DNA from: Akkermansia sp.
Lineage (GTDB): Bacteria; Verrucomicrobiota; Verrucomicrobiia; Verrucomicrobiales; Akkermansiaceae
Direction of reading: 5' to 3'
NCBI RefSeq assembly: GCF_020860705.1
Contig: NZ_JAJBTT010000024.1
Coordinates: 1 to 64,000 of the forward strand
DNA length: 64,000 bases
The notes beneath the pieces were generated by a model. It searched no databases and was not told where the DNA came from. It worked only from the letters and a program-made list of their open reading frames with translations. How positions within the stretch are numbered: position 1 is the first letter of the stretch; each line of letters starts with the position of its first letter. This document shows, in pieces, positions 51,918 to 61,117 of the stretch. A program made the position numbers and the translations under genes.

Positions 51918-52969
51918 GGGACCTCCTTCCGCGACTGGGGCTGCTGCTGGGTGATGCAGTGGATGGCACCGCCTTCCAGCACCAGCTTGCGGGCATCCAC
52001 ACCGACTACCTGCTTTCCGCTGAAGCATTCCCGCAGAATGCCCAGGGCGCGGTCGTCATTCCGGGGCTGGTTGAACACGGGAACGATCACGGCATCATTC
52101 ACGATCAGGAAATTGGCGTAACTGGCCGGCAGCTGGTCCAGCCGCCAGTCCTGCGCACGAAGGGGGTCCGGCATGGGCAGGGGAATGACTTCCACGCCGG
52201 AGCCGTCCACACATTTCAAATCCTGCAGGCGTTCATTATTCTCCGCCAGGGCGCGGTAATGGGGGGAGGAAGAATCCGGCTCCACGATGGAGACTATGGC
52301 ATCCCGGCATACAAAGCGCACCATGTCGTCAATATGGCCGTCCGTATCATCCCCCTCAATGCCGGAACCGAGCCAGAAAACGGACCTGACGCCCAGCATG
52401 CGCCGCAGTTCCTCCTCAATCATGGTCCGGCTCCATTCCGGATTCCGGTTGGGATTCAGCAGCACGGACTCCGTCGTCACCAGCAGGCCGTCTCCGTTGC
52501 CTTCAATGGCGCCCCCTTCCAGAATCATGGAGGAGCTGCGCACGGGAAGCCCGAGAGCGGAGCCGATCAGGGCAGGAATGCCGTTGTCCAGGTCCCACGG
52601 GGCAAACTTGCCGCCCCACGCGTTAAACTGCCAGTCCGCCAGTATCAGGGAGCCGTCCTCCACATCCTGCACGAAGACGGGGCCATGGTCCCGGCACCAG
52701 ACGTCGTTGGCCGGATGGTTGAACAGGCGGTACTGTTCCTCCCGCACCCCGGCATGCTGCATCGCCTGCCTGATGCCCGGGTGAAGAGCTTCCGCAGCAT
52801 TCACGCACACGAGGGCATGCGGTGCAATGGCGGCGGACACGCATCCGTAGGTCTGCTGCAGCTCATCCAGGCCGCCCTGCCACAAATCCCGGCGGTGAGG
52901 CCAGGAAAGCCACACGGCATCCTGCGGTTCCCATTCAGCGGGCCAGCGTACGTCAGGTTCCTTGCTCAT
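51914..52969 (-). CDS. aguA: Agmatine deiminase
   Basis: A 351-residue enzyme of the guanidino-group-modifying family that turns agmatine into N-carbamoylputrescine and ammonia, on the route from arginine to putrescine. Catalytic and binding motifs: NDVWCRDHGPVFV, NAWGGKFAPWDLDN, ILEGGAIEGNGDG, GDDTDGHIDDMVRFV (Asp and His) and the nucleophilic Cys in LEGGAIHCITQQQP. The N-carbamoylputrescine amidase gene usually found nearby is not in this window. It starts 15 bases after the Minf_1886-type gene. Confidence 0.95.
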   Translation of the reverse strand: MSKEPDVRWPAEWEPQDAVWLSWPHRRDLWQGGLDELQQTYGCVSAAIAPHALVCVNAAEALHPGIRQAMQHAGVREEQYRLFNHPANDVWCRDHGPVFVQDVEDGSLILADWQFNAWGGKFAPWDLDNGIPALIGSALGLPVRSSSMILEGGAIEGNGDGLLVTTESVLLNPNRNPEWSRTMIEEELRRMLGVRSVFWLGSGIEGDDTDGHIDDMVRFVCRDAIVSIVEPDSSSPHYRALAENNERLQDLKCVDGSGVEVIPLPMPDPLRAQDWRLDQLPASYANFLIVNDAVIVPVFNQPRNDDRALGILRECFSGKQVVGVDARKLVLEGGAIHCITQQQPQSRKEVP

Positions 52970-52984
52970 GGCGGTATGGGATGG

Positions 52985-53380
52985 TCAACTGGGCTGATCC
53001 TGAAACTCGAACGGGTCTTCAAACGCCCTGCGAAAACTCATGAACCCCTTGAAATCGTCCAGGGAATCTTCCGGCTGCTTGGAAAACACATCTTCCTCAA
53101 TCAGTAAAAAAACCATCTCCCCCACATTCTTTCCGTTCCGCAGCCCCCACTCCCTCAAGACGGTGGAGGCCATGGGCCCGAACTGGTTCAGGGCGTAATC
53201 CCGGAATCCCTCCAGCAATTCCTGTCCGCTGACATGGCGCTGGGAGCCGTCTTCCTGTTCTTCAATACGCTGCATGGTGAAATCCAGCGCATCTTTCAGA
53301 AAGGCATACGCCCGTTCCGAAAAACGGGGGTCTTTCCGCACAATGCGGCTCACGGCATCTTCAAACGTAGGGATGGTCAT
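52985..53380 (-). CDS. Minf_1886-type conserved protein of Verrucomicrobiota/Planctomycetes
   Basis: A 131-residue protein of a family largely confined to Verrucomicrobiota and Planctomycetes. Its hallmarks are visible: FEDAVSRIVRKDPRFSERAY, then AYAFLKDALDFTM, HVSGQELLEGFRDYALNQF, LREWGLRNGKNVGEMVFLLI. Function unknown; small, acidic and cytoplasmic. It is a useful marker for the phylum. It sits between serpin and aguA with 64- and 15-base gaps and probably shares their transcript. Confidence 0.85.
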   Translation of the reverse strand: MTIPTFEDAVSRIVRKDPRFSERAYAFLKDALDFTMQRIEEQEDGSQRHVSGQELLEGFRDYALNQFGPMASTVLREWGLRNGKNVGEMVFLLIEEDVFSKQPEDSLDDFKGFMSFRRAFEDPFEFQDQPS

Positions 53381-53444
53381 AACGGCTCTCCCCTACCCTA
53401 TACGGACCCTTGCGGAAATCAAGATTTTTGGCAGCGCGCAAGCT

Positions 53445-54737
53445 TCATGCACTTCCGGCTTTTTTCCCGCCCTCCGGCCCTGCATAAGTTCCCATGAACA
53501 GCACGGCACGGTCCTCCGGGCTGTAAATGAGCCACAGGAAAGGGCGGTTGAATTCTATCTCCGGCCCCTTTCCCAGAGGAAGAGGCCCCGCAAACGGATC
53601 CATATCTCCGGCGGAGGAGGCCGCGGCTTCCAAGCCATCCTCACACACCCTGATTGCGCATTTCTGGTACACGTCATGGATTTTCAAAGGTTCCGATGAA
53701 CAGCTTCCCATGCGTGAAAAATCAGCGCGGCCGGTAAAAGCGTCTTTCATTCCCAGCGTCTCCAGGGCTTCTTTCAGGGAGAGCGTGGGGGGAGAGATGG
53801 AAAAACGGGGAAGACGCAAATGGTATCTGGAATACTGCTCCAGAGGTTTTCTTCCGCGCTGCCCCTTCTCTTCCGCAGCAGCACGGACGGACAGGGAGGA
53901 CAGGAGGCCGTTCCATTCCTCCGCAGTCATGCCGGCAATAAATTGTTTAAGTTTCTTCCCCTCCGGGGGCAGCACGGCCATCAACACGGGAGCCCCCTTT
54001 CCACCCGCCAGGAACAGGCTGGCCCCGCGCACCCCATTCTTTTCACCATACATTCCTCCCTGCCTGGGCCAGGAGCTTCCCTCCATGAAAACCTGCTGCT
54101 TCATCATGGGAACCTTGCAGGAAGTGCCGTCCTCCCGGACAAACACCCTTCCCACCGTATCCTTCCCTTCAAATTTACTTTCCCAGAACGCCCTCATGTA
54201 CATGGCATTAACCAGTACAAGCACCGTCCGGTCACTCATCACCTGCGGATCCAGAAGCTGCCGTATCCTGTTTTTCGTATTCCTTGCCGCCCAGGAATTC
54301 ACCAGCCGCACGGCTTCCGGCATGTTCTCCCGGAAAGGCGCCGGGCTCACATACTCCGGACCCACGGTCCTTTGATAGGCTTCTTTCAGCTTCACGGACC
54401 GGTCCGCGAAAATGCGGTTGGCGGAATAACAGCGCAGCGACCGGGAAAAATCATCCGATAAAAAAATCCAGTCTTTTCTGATACCCCCGTCTCCGGGCAA
54501 TACAGCCCTCATCTGCCTCTCCGTTTCTCCCGCCGCCCCCGGAAGCATGTAACGGAGAACTTCATACAGGGAAAAAGGAGAAACCATTACACTGCCGGAG
54601 CTTTTCTCCACGCATGCCCGGAGAAGGCGCAGCTCCGGAGGGTCGGAAACACCGGGAACCGGCGGTGCAGGAACAGCAGCCCATGACAAGGATCCAAGAA
54701 AAACCGCACACGCCAATAATCTGAATATCATGCTCAT
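53445..54737 (-). CDS. Secreted serpin
   Basis: A 430-residue serpin with a signal peptide (MIFRLLACAVFLGSLSWA). Serpin landmarks include VMVSPFSLYEVLRYMLPGA, VNSWAARNTKNRIRQLL, LVLVNAMYMRAFWESKF and the closing FNRPFLWLIYS, VLFMGTYAGP. The reactive-loop hinge EDGLEAAASSAG (from residue 366) has the small residues needed for loop insertion, so an inhibitor of serine proteases is plausible. The loop is about 6 residues longer than in alpha-1-antitrypsin: counting from the hinge puts Phe at P1, counting back from FNRPF puts Leu there. Either suggests chymotrypsin- or elastase-like targets (inference). Confidence 0.92.
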   Translation of the reverse strand: MSMIFRLLACAVFLGSLSWAAVPAPPVPGVSDPPELRLLRACVEKSSGSVMVSPFSLYEVLRYMLPGAAGETERQMRAVLPGDGGIRKDWIFLSDDFSRSLRCYSANRIFADRSVKLKEAYQRTVGPEYVSPAPFRENMPEAVRLVNSWAARNTKNRIRQLLDPQVMSDRTVLVLVNAMYMRAFWESKFEGKDTVGRVFVREDGTSCKVPMMKQQVFMEGSSWPRQGGMYGEKNGVRGASLFLAGGKGAPVLMAVLPPEGKKLKQFIAGMTAEEWNGLLSSLSVRAAAEEKGQRGRKPLEQYSRYHLRLPRFSISPPTLSLKEALETLGMKDAFTGRADFSRMGSCSSEPLKIHDVYQKCAIRVCEDGLEAAASSAGDMDPFAGPLPLGKGPEIEFNRPFLWLIYSPEDRAVLFMGTYAGPEGGKKAGSA

Positions 54738-54814
54738 ACCTTATCAAATTCTTGCGCCGCTACAAGTTTTACAGGTTAATGCCGTCAAAAAGCCCCCGAA
54801 GCAGGAAGGAAACC

Positions 54815-54843
54815 TTGCAAGCCTCTGGTCTGTTTGTTATGAA
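54815..54843 (+). promoter_or_regulatory. Candidate promoter of the aspartic-protease-like lipoprotein
   Basis: TTGCAA (54815-54820), 17 bases, TATGAA (54838-54843). Transcription would start only about 5 bases before the ATG at 54855, a near-leaderless message. Confidence 0.5.
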
Positions 54844-54854
54844 TCGAATGCTTT

Positions 54855-56147
54855 ATGTTCCGTTCCTCCATCTTGCTTCTGGCAACCATGCTGTGCGCCT
54901 CCTGCGTATCGCACCGGCCCATCCAGGACAGCAGTTCGCCGCCCATTGACGCGGCCAACCCGCTGGACGGCACTCCTGTGGCCCTGGCCTGGAGTTCCGG
55001 CACCCAGCTGATGATGGGGGTGGATACGGGAGCCGTCCAGACCTCCCTTCTTTTTTCCCCTGCGGTGGAATCCATCGGCGCACGCCTGCGCGGCAGGGGC
55101 GCCATGCGCACGGCCAATGTTCCCGTCTCCCTGAAGGAGGACGGAGAACCCATCTCCCGGAAGCAGGACGTGGTGATGGTGGACCAGGCGCCGTATGACG
55201 GATTGCTGGGCTGGGAGTGCATCCGCAAATACGTGTGGAACATCAACTATCCCAAGCGTTCCCACCGCTTTTTCAACAAGCTGCCCTCCAAAATACGGAG
55301 CTGGCACAAGCTGGCCCTGATCCCCGGTTCCGACTACCCGCAGATTGCGGACAAACACGGACGGCGCATCATTCTGGATACGGGCGCGCCCCACGCCGTC
55401 TATATCTCCAAAAAACGCTGGAACGCCATCAAGCAGGCTTATCCGGATGCATTTGTCAGCGTCTATTCCGGCTACAGCCCTGCCGCAGGCGGGTTTTACG
55501 CCCATGAATGCATGCATGTGAGCTCCTTCCAGCTCGGCCCCCTGGAATTGAAAAACATCCTGCTCTGTGAAAGCTTTGCCAATCCGGAGGTGATGGGCAT
55601 TCCCAATGACATTGACATTATCCTGGGCTATGGCGCGCTGGTCGGGCGGCAGTTCTGGCTGGACGGCCCGGGAAACGCCCTTTATTTCAGTTCCACCAGC
55701 CACCGGATGCCCGCCCCCTCCTCCTTCAACCTGATGGGCGGAACCTTCATCCAGGATCGCAACGGAAACGGTCCCATGAAGGCATACGTGGCTGAATGGT
55801 CGCCTGCCTGGGACGCCGGCCTCAGAACGGGGGACGTGCTCGTTTCCATCAATGGAAGAAAGAATCCGTATCCTGACCTCGTAGAATATGTTACCACCCA
55901 GCGGGGGGCTCAGGCGAACGTCGTGGTCCAGCGCAGGAACAAGCTGGTGCGCATCCAGTGGGAAGTTCCGGATGCGCCTCCCGCCGGGGATTATTATCCC
56001 ACGCCCCAGGCCATTACAGAGCAGGAGTTTGAAAACCACGTGAAACAGCAGGAGGAAAAGCAACAGGCCCAGGACGCCGCCGGGGACCAGCCCTCCGCCT
56101 CTTCTCCCACGGAAGCTGCTCCGGAGGCATCCCCTCCCGCTGCCTGA
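54855..56147 (+). CDS. Lipoprotein with retropepsin-like aspartic protease and PDZ domains
   Basis: A 430-residue protein. A lipobox (MLCASC, Cys at about residue 17) anchors it. Two aspartic-protease half-sites appear: MGVDTGAVQTSLLF (about 55) and IILDTGAPHAVYIS (about 174), each with the catalytic D-T-G. A PDZ domain follows (about 310-375: VAEWSPAWDAGLRTGDVLVSINGRK). The C terminus is a low-complexity Gln/Glu/Ala/Pro tail. This arrangement suits a periplasmic or surface protease or peptide-binding protein; whether it forms an active site alone or as a dimer is not clear. It is divergent from the serpin gene. Confidence 0.82.
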   Translation: MFRSSILLLATMLCASCVSHRPIQDSSSPPIDAANPLDGTPVALAWSSGTQLMMGVDTGAVQTSLLFSPAVESIGARLRGRGAMRTANVPVSLKEDGEPISRKQDVVMVDQAPYDGLLGWECIRKYVWNINYPKRSHRFFNKLPSKIRSWHKLALIPGSDYPQIADKHGRRIILDTGAPHAVYISKKRWNAIKQAYPDAFVSVYSGYSPAAGGFYAHECMHVSSFQLGPLELKNILLCESFANPEVMGIPNDIDIILGYGALVGRQFWLDGPGNALYFSSTSHRMPAPSSFNLMGGTFIQDRNGNGPMKAYVAEWSPAWDAGLRTGDVLVSINGRKNPYPDLVEYVTTQRGAQANVVVQRRNKLVRIQWEVPDAPPAGDYYPTPQAITEQEFENHVKQQEEKQQAQDAAGDQPSASSPTEAAPEASPPAA

Positions 56148-56176
56148 AGCAGCCCCGCCATCTCTCTACAACTGGC

Positions 56177-57451
56177 ATGAATAACGCACCACAACAGAAT
56201 TCCAAGGACGCCAGGAACGTCGGCGGCATTCCCTCACCCTTCCAGAAAAAAACCTGCTGGTACGCCCTGACAGGCGTTGCCTTCCTGGTGATGCTGAGCA
56301 TGGCGGCCTTCGTCATTTTTGAGGTAGTGAACGTTCTGGGCTTTCTGGAACCCGTGCTCCTGCCCATCCTGATTGCCGCTGTCATCGCCTACCTGCTGGA
56401 ACCTATCGTCTCCTGGCTGGTGCACCTTAAATTCTCCCGCCCCTGGGCCGTGGTCACGGTGATGTTTGCAGCCCTGGCCATCCTGGTGGGCTTCGGCGCC
56501 ACCATCCTTCCGCCCCTGATCCGGCAGACGGATGAATTGATCGACAACCGGATGGAGCTCTGGGACAAGACTTCCGAACTGATCGATTCCACCATTGAAA
56601 TCCCCTTCATCTCCCGCACCATTGACAGCGTTTACAGCACCAGCCTGCGGGAGCTCAATACCCGCCATTATACGGATGAGGAAATCCAGGTCCTGAGAAA
56701 CGCCCAAACCGCCAGGGAAAAACTGGGAGCCTACATGACCATCAATTCCTCCTTTTACCAGGATAAGCTGATGAGCTGGCTCACTTCCGGAGGAAGGGCA
56801 CTCTACAGCACCATAGGCATCATGGTGAGCATTCTGATCACGCCCATTTTCGCTTTCTATTTCCTGCTGGAAGCGGACAAGATCAAGGAAAAATGGCCCA
56901 GCATCCTGCCGCTGAAAGCCTCCAAATTCAGAAAGGACGTGGTAGACACCATGGAAGAAATCAACGGGTACCTGATTTCCTTCTTCCGCGGCCAGATGCT
57001 GGTGAGCATTATTGAAGGCATCCTGATCGCCATCTGCCTGAAATTTCTGGGACTCCCTTATGCCGTCACCATCGGCGCGGCGGTCTGCGTGCTGGGCATT
57101 GTTCCCTACCTGGGCATCATCACCGCGTTCATTCCTGCGGTCCTGCTGGCCTGGTTTACGTGGGGAGACTTCCAGCACGTGCTGATCGTTTCCGGCATTT
57201 TCCTGGCCGTCAACCAGTTTGACGGCTGGGTCATCCAGCCGAAAATCGTGGGGGATTCCGTGGAACTTCATCCGCTTACGGTCATGTTCTCCGTGCTGAT
57301 CTGGACGCTCATCCTGGGCGGATTGATCGGCGCCCTGCTGGCCGTTCCCCTGACGGCAGCCATCAAGGTCCTCTACAAGCGGTACATCTGGCAGAATGCC
57401 AGCATGCGCCCCATGACGGAGCCTCTGCCTCCCCCGGACGAACCTCATTAA
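56177..57451 (+). CDS. AI-2E family membrane transporter
   Basis: A 424-residue protein of the AI-2E/YdiK/PerM family. Two N-terminal hydrophobic pairs (about 30-55, 55-100), a long polar helical section (115-210), then several helices (215-400) with the family pattern IYLISFFRGQMLVSIIEGIL-like segment, GIVPYLGIITAFIPAVLLAWF and FDGWVIQPKIVGDSVELHP. Family members export autoinducer-2 or act as Na/H antiporters or simply permeases; the true substrate here cannot be assigned. It starts 29 bases after the protease-like lipoprotein and may be in the same transcript. Confidence 0.9.
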   Translation: MNNAPQQNSKDARNVGGIPSPFQKKTCWYALTGVAFLVMLSMAAFVIFEVVNVLGFLEPVLLPILIAAVIAYLLEPIVSWLVHLKFSRPWAVVTVMFAALAILVGFGATILPPLIRQTDELIDNRMELWDKTSELIDSTIEIPFISRTIDSVYSTSLRELNTRHYTDEEIQVLRNAQTAREKLGAYMTINSSFYQDKLMSWLTSGGRALYSTIGIMVSILITPIFAFYFLLEADKIKEKWPSILPLKASKFRKDVVDTMEEINGYLISFFRGQMLVSIIEGILIAICLKFLGLPYAVTIGAAVCVLGIVPYLGIITAFIPAVLLAWFTWGDFQHVLIVSGIFLAVNQFDGWVIQPKIVGDSVELHPLTVMFSVLIWTLILGGLIGALLAVPLTAAIKVLYKRYIWQNASMRPMTEPLPPPDEPH

Positions 57452-57546
57452 AAACGCAGCCACATCAGGAAAAACACCCTCTGACAGAAACCAGACCAGC
57501 CCTACGACCATTTTCTAAGCACAAACAACCACACACACCTGATACC

Positions 57547-59127
57547 ATGAATAAACCCGCATTACACCTGATGCTCGCCCTGGCGGCGGCAGCGGCCTGC
57601 CCGGCCGCCACCACGCCCAAGGTCAAGCCGCCCAAGGCCATCGTCATGATTTACGCTGACGATCTTGGCTATGGAGACGTAGGCTGCTATGGAGCCAAGG
57701 GGATTCCCACCCCTTCCATTGACAAGCTTGCCAAGCAGGGTGTCCGCTTTACGGACGCCTATTCCACCACATCCGTCTGCACCCCCTCCCGCTATGCCCT
57801 GTTCACCGGAGAATACCCCTGGCGCAAGGAAGGCACGGGCATTCTTCCGGGAGACGCCGCCCTCATCATCGATACCAAGAAGCCCACGCTGCCCAAGATG
57901 CTCCAATCCCACGGCTACAAGACCTACATGGTCGGCAAGTGGCACCTGGGCCTGGGGGAAAAGGGAAAGAAAATCGACTGGAACAAGCATATCTCCCCCA
58001 GCCCGAATGAAATCGGCTTTGATGAAAGCTTCATCTTCGCCGCCACGGGCGACCGCGTTCCCTGCGTGGTTCTGGAAAACGGGAACGTCCGCAACCTGGA
58101 TCCGAACGACCCCATTGAAGTGTCCTACCAGCACAACTTTCCGGGGCTGCCCAACGGCAAGGACAACAAGGACCAGCTCAAGCTCATGTGGAGCCACGGC
58201 CACAACCAGGCCATTATTAACGGCATCGGCCGCATCGGCTTCATGAAGGGCGGGACCAGCGCCCTGTGGAAGGACGAAGAAAACGCGGACCTCATCACGA
58301 AAAAAGCCGTGGAATTCATCAACAAGAGCGCCAAGGCCAAGGAACCCTTCTTCCTGATGTTCGCCACGCACGACATCCACGTGCCGCGCTGCCCGGAAAA
58401 ACGCTTCGTGGGCAAGAGCTCGCACGGCGTGCGCGGTGACGTGACCGTGGAACTGGACGACTGCGTCAGCCGCATCACGGAAGCCCTGCAAAAAGCCGGC
58501 CTGGAAAAAGACACCCTGGTGATCTTCTCCAGCGACAACGGCCCGGTGCTTGACGACGGCTACAAGGATTTCGCCGTCAGGGACAATGCCACCCACTCCC
58601 CCGCCGGTCCCTTCCGCGCAGGCAAGTACAGCATTCTGGAAGGCGGATCCCGCATTCCATTCATCGTCAAATGGCCAGGAGTGGTCAAACCCGGAACCAC
58701 GAGCAAGGCCCTGTTCAACCAGATGGACCTGGCCGCGTCCCTGGAACAATTGCTGGAACCCGGCAAGGCCAACTCCTTCCGCGACTCTGAAAACGTGATG
58801 GCCGCCATCCTGGGCAAATCCGCCAAGGGCCGCGACTACCATGTCATCAACAGCACCGGCAAGGCGCTGGCCATCCGCCACGGCAAATGGAAGTTCATCC
58901 CTGCCGGCGTAGCCATCCGCGACGGAATCAACGGAGTAGTCGCAAAAATGAGCAAATCCCCGGAAGGCGGCAGCCTGTTTGACCTGGAAAAGGACCCGAA
59001 GGAACTCAACAACGTGGCCTCCCAGCATCCGGACATCTGCGAACAGCTGAAAGCCAAGCTGCAGGAAATCCGCCAAAGGCCGGAAACGAAGGCCGACCTG
59101 GTGGACCTGCTTCCGCTGGACGACTAA
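57547..59127 (+). CDS. Secreted sulfatase (formylglycine-dependent, arylsulfatase family)
   Basis: A 526-residue exported sulfatase with signal peptide MNKPALHLMLALAAAAACPA. The metal ligand pair is in MIYADDLGYGDVGCYG; the active-site signature is TTSVCTPSRYALFTGEYPW, with C-T-P-S-R whose Cys becomes formylglycine. Further ligands lie in VGKWHLG, FATHDIHVPRCP and VIFSSDNGP. It removes sulfate esters, in gut Verrucomicrobiota probably from mucin or glycosaminoglycans (inference). Sulfatases need a maturase; the SUMF1-like domain fused to the kinase at 3640 is not obviously one. The gene stands alone, not in a glycoside-hydrolase locus. Confidence 0.94.
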   Translation: MNKPALHLMLALAAAAACPAATTPKVKPPKAIVMIYADDLGYGDVGCYGAKGIPTPSIDKLAKQGVRFTDAYSTTSVCTPSRYALFTGEYPWRKEGTGILPGDAALIIDTKKPTLPKMLQSHGYKTYMVGKWHLGLGEKGKKIDWNKHISPSPNEIGFDESFIFAATGDRVPCVVLENGNVRNLDPNDPIEVSYQHNFPGLPNGKDNKDQLKLMWSHGHNQAIINGIGRIGFMKGGTSALWKDEENADLITKKAVEFINKSAKAKEPFFLMFATHDIHVPRCPEKRFVGKSSHGVRGDVTVELDDCVSRITEALQKAGLEKDTLVIFSSDNGPVLDDGYKDFAVRDNATHSPAGPFRAGKYSILEGGSRIPFIVKWPGVVKPGTTSKALFNQMDLAASLEQLLEPGKANSFRDSENVMAAILGKSAKGRDYHVINSTGKALAIRHGKWKFIPAGVAIRDGINGVVAKMSKSPEGGSLFDLEKDPKELNNVASQHPDICEQLKAKLQEIRQRPETKADLVDLLPLDD

Positions 59128-59146
59128 CAGCCATTCCTACTGAATC

Positions 59147-59632
59147 ATGAAAGAATCCGCCACATGCTCCCGGTGCGGGCACGGGTACACCTACCCGGCC
59201 GAACTGGAGGCAAAAGCCGGCATGCGCTGCACCTCCTGCGGCGCACTGATTCATGTTAAAACGGGGCTTCCCTTCGGGGAAGCCCCCTCTTCCGCCTCCG
59301 GGCAGGAGAAGGAAAACGCCATGAAAAAACCGGCTTCCCTACCACCCGTTAAAAGAAAACAGGCCTCCTCCGGAGGAGATGCTGAAGAGCGCAGGTCCGC
59401 GGAAAAACTCCGCAGGCAGCCCCTGGCCGCAGAATCCGGAAAACCCATTCCCGGCGTATCTTTCCTGGCATGGGGCCTGGCCCTGATTTCTCTGGTTATG
59501 GTTTTCCTCTTCCCTTCCTACGGGAACGACTCCACAGACCCGCTGTACATTCTCCAGTGGATACCCTCCATGATCTTCGGCTGCACGGCAGCCATTCTTT
59601 TTATTCAAGGGCTTGCAGCCATGCGCCGCTGA
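59147..59632 (+). CDS. Zinc-ribbon membrane protein, unknown function
   Basis: A 161-residue protein. The N terminus has two CxxC pairs about 20 residues apart (ATCSRCGHG and MRCTSCGAL), a zinc ribbon. A polar, Lys/Glu-rich middle leads to two transmembrane helices near the C terminus (PGVSFLAWGLALISLVMVFLF and SMIFGCTAAILFIQGLA). The family is not recognised; similar zinc-ribbon/two-helix proteins are common in Verrucomicrobiota and Planctomycetes. It starts 19 bases after the sulfatase and is probably co-transcribed. Confidence 0.7.
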   Translation: MKESATCSRCGHGYTYPAELEAKAGMRCTSCGALIHVKTGLPFGEAPSSASGQEKENAMKKPASLPPVKRKQASSGGDAEERRSAEKLRRQPLAAESGKPIPGVSFLAWGLALISLVMVFLFPSYGNDSTDPLYILQWIPSMIFGCTAAILFIQGLAAMRR

Positions 59633-59749
59633 CAGGAGGCCCCTTCCGGAACGCCGTGATGAACAATCCGGGAACGGGCCGGTTCAACGGATGCCTGCCC
59701 TGGCCGCACGCATTCCTGGCGCCTTCATGCAACGCCGGGCTTTTTAAGC

Positions 59750-59778
59750 TTGCCTGTCAAATTAGCAGGCTCTAAGTT
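59750..59778 (+). promoter_or_regulatory. Promoter of the FeoB-like gene
   Basis: TTGCCT (59750-59755), 17 bases, TAAGTT (59773-59778), ending 15 bases before the ATG at 59794, so the leader would be only about 9 bases long. Confidence 0.55.
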
Positions 59779-59793
59779 ATTCCCCGGTAACTT

Positions 59794-61044
59794 ATGGAAC
59801 GGGAGGCAGAGGCGCAGGACACCATGTGGAGAGCCAGACTGGACGCCGTCCTGATGCACAGGATATGGGGTTCCCTTATCTTCCTGTGCATTGTTTACCT
59901 CATCTTCTTTCTGAGCTTTGCCATTGGAGACCCTCTGGTCAAACTGATCCAGACGGGAACGCAAATGTTCAGCGTATGGGCGTGCCACCTGCTGGAACCC
60001 TGGCCCCGGCTGCAATCCCTGCTGGGGGAAGGCGTGGTGGGCGGCGTAGGGGGCGTGCTGGCTTTTCTGCCCAACGTGGTGCTGCTCTTCGGAGCCATCA
60101 CCCTGCTGGAAAACAGCGGGTACATGATGCGCGTTTCCCGTCTCATGAGCCGCATCATGAAAATCATGGGGCTGAACGGCAGCAGCTTCGCCCCTCTTCT
60201 GCTTGGCTTCGGCTGCTCGGTTCCCGCCATCCTGTCCACCAGAAGGATTGAAACGCGCAACGACCGGCTGGTCACCATCGCCGTGCTCCCCATGATGAGC
60301 TGCGCGGGACGCCTGCCGATTTACATGATGTTCGTCTCCGCCCTGTTTCCCACCCGCCTGCAGGCTACCGTGCTGTTCGGCATTTACGCCAGCGGCGTCC
60401 TTCTAGCCCTCTTCTGCGCGCGGCTCCTGAAAAATACGCTCTTCAAAACCGTGCAGAGGGATTCACCCCACCACATGAAGCGCCTGCGCCTCCCTTCCCT
60501 GCGGAAGGTGGGCGCCCTGATGTGGTCGCGGGCCTTCATGTACGTCCGGAAGGCGGGAACCTTCATCCTGGGCGCCTCCATCATCCTGTGGTTCCTCAAC
60601 ACCTACCCCAGGCCGGAGGAAGGCACGGCGCCCAATGCAGCCGCGGCCATGCAACATTCCTATGCCGGACAAATAGGCCAATGGATGGAACCCGTCACGC
60701 AAGTGGCCGGATTTGACTGGAAAATCAACTCCGCCCTCCTGGGCGCTTTTGCGGCCAAGGAAATCTTCGTCACCCAGATGGGCATCCTCTATGCCGTGCA
60801 GGACGGAGACTCCGGACCAGCGGCCCAGCAAACCCTGAATGCCCGCCTTAAAGCCAGCTACACCCCCCTGCAGGGTATCAGCATCATGATATTCTGCCTG
60901 ATTGCCCTCCCCTGCATCGGCACCGTCACCGTCGCCAAAAGGGAAGCGGGCACTTGGTGGTTTGCACTGGCGCAATTCGCAGGACTGACCTTGCTGGGAT
61001 TTCTGACGGCTACGCTGGTATATCAGACGGGGTTGCTCCTGTAA
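59794..61044 (+). CDS. FeoB-type membrane domain without G domain
   Basis: A 416-residue membrane protein matching the C-terminal transport half of the ferrous iron transporter FeoB. Two Gate (nucleoside-recognition) domains are visible: GVLAFLPNVVLLFGAITLLE with LLGFGCSVPAILSTR and CAGRLPIYMMF, then YVRKAGTFILGASIILWFL with LLGAFAAKEIFVTQMGILYA and ALPCIGTVTVAKRE. The Cys in GCSVPA and PCIGT fit the iron path. The usual N-terminal GTPase (with GxxxxGKS) is absent and not encoded upstream. It could be half of a split FeoB or a related divalent-metal or nucleoside carrier. Confidence 0.85.
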   Translation: MEREAEAQDTMWRARLDAVLMHRIWGSLIFLCIVYLIFFLSFAIGDPLVKLIQTGTQMFSVWACHLLEPWPRLQSLLGEGVVGGVGGVLAFLPNVVLLFGAITLLENSGYMMRVSRLMSRIMKIMGLNGSSFAPLLLGFGCSVPAILSTRRIETRNDRLVTIAVLPMMSCAGRLPIYMMFVSALFPTRLQATVLFGIYASGVLLALFCARLLKNTLFKTVQRDSPHHMKRLRLPSLRKVGALMWSRAFMYVRKAGTFILGASIILWFLNTYPRPEEGTAPNAAAAMQHSYAGQIGQWMEPVTQVAGFDWKINSALLGAFAAKEIFVTQMGILYAVQDGDSGPAAQQTLNARLKASYTPLQGISIMIFCLIALPCIGTVTVAKREAGTWWFALAQFAGLTLLGFLTATLVYQTGLLL

Positions 61045-61117
61045 GAACCGGACGTACAGAAAACGGTGGCAGGGAATATATCCGGCATCAGAAGCAGCGA
61101 GGGGAAAATCGGGGAAT

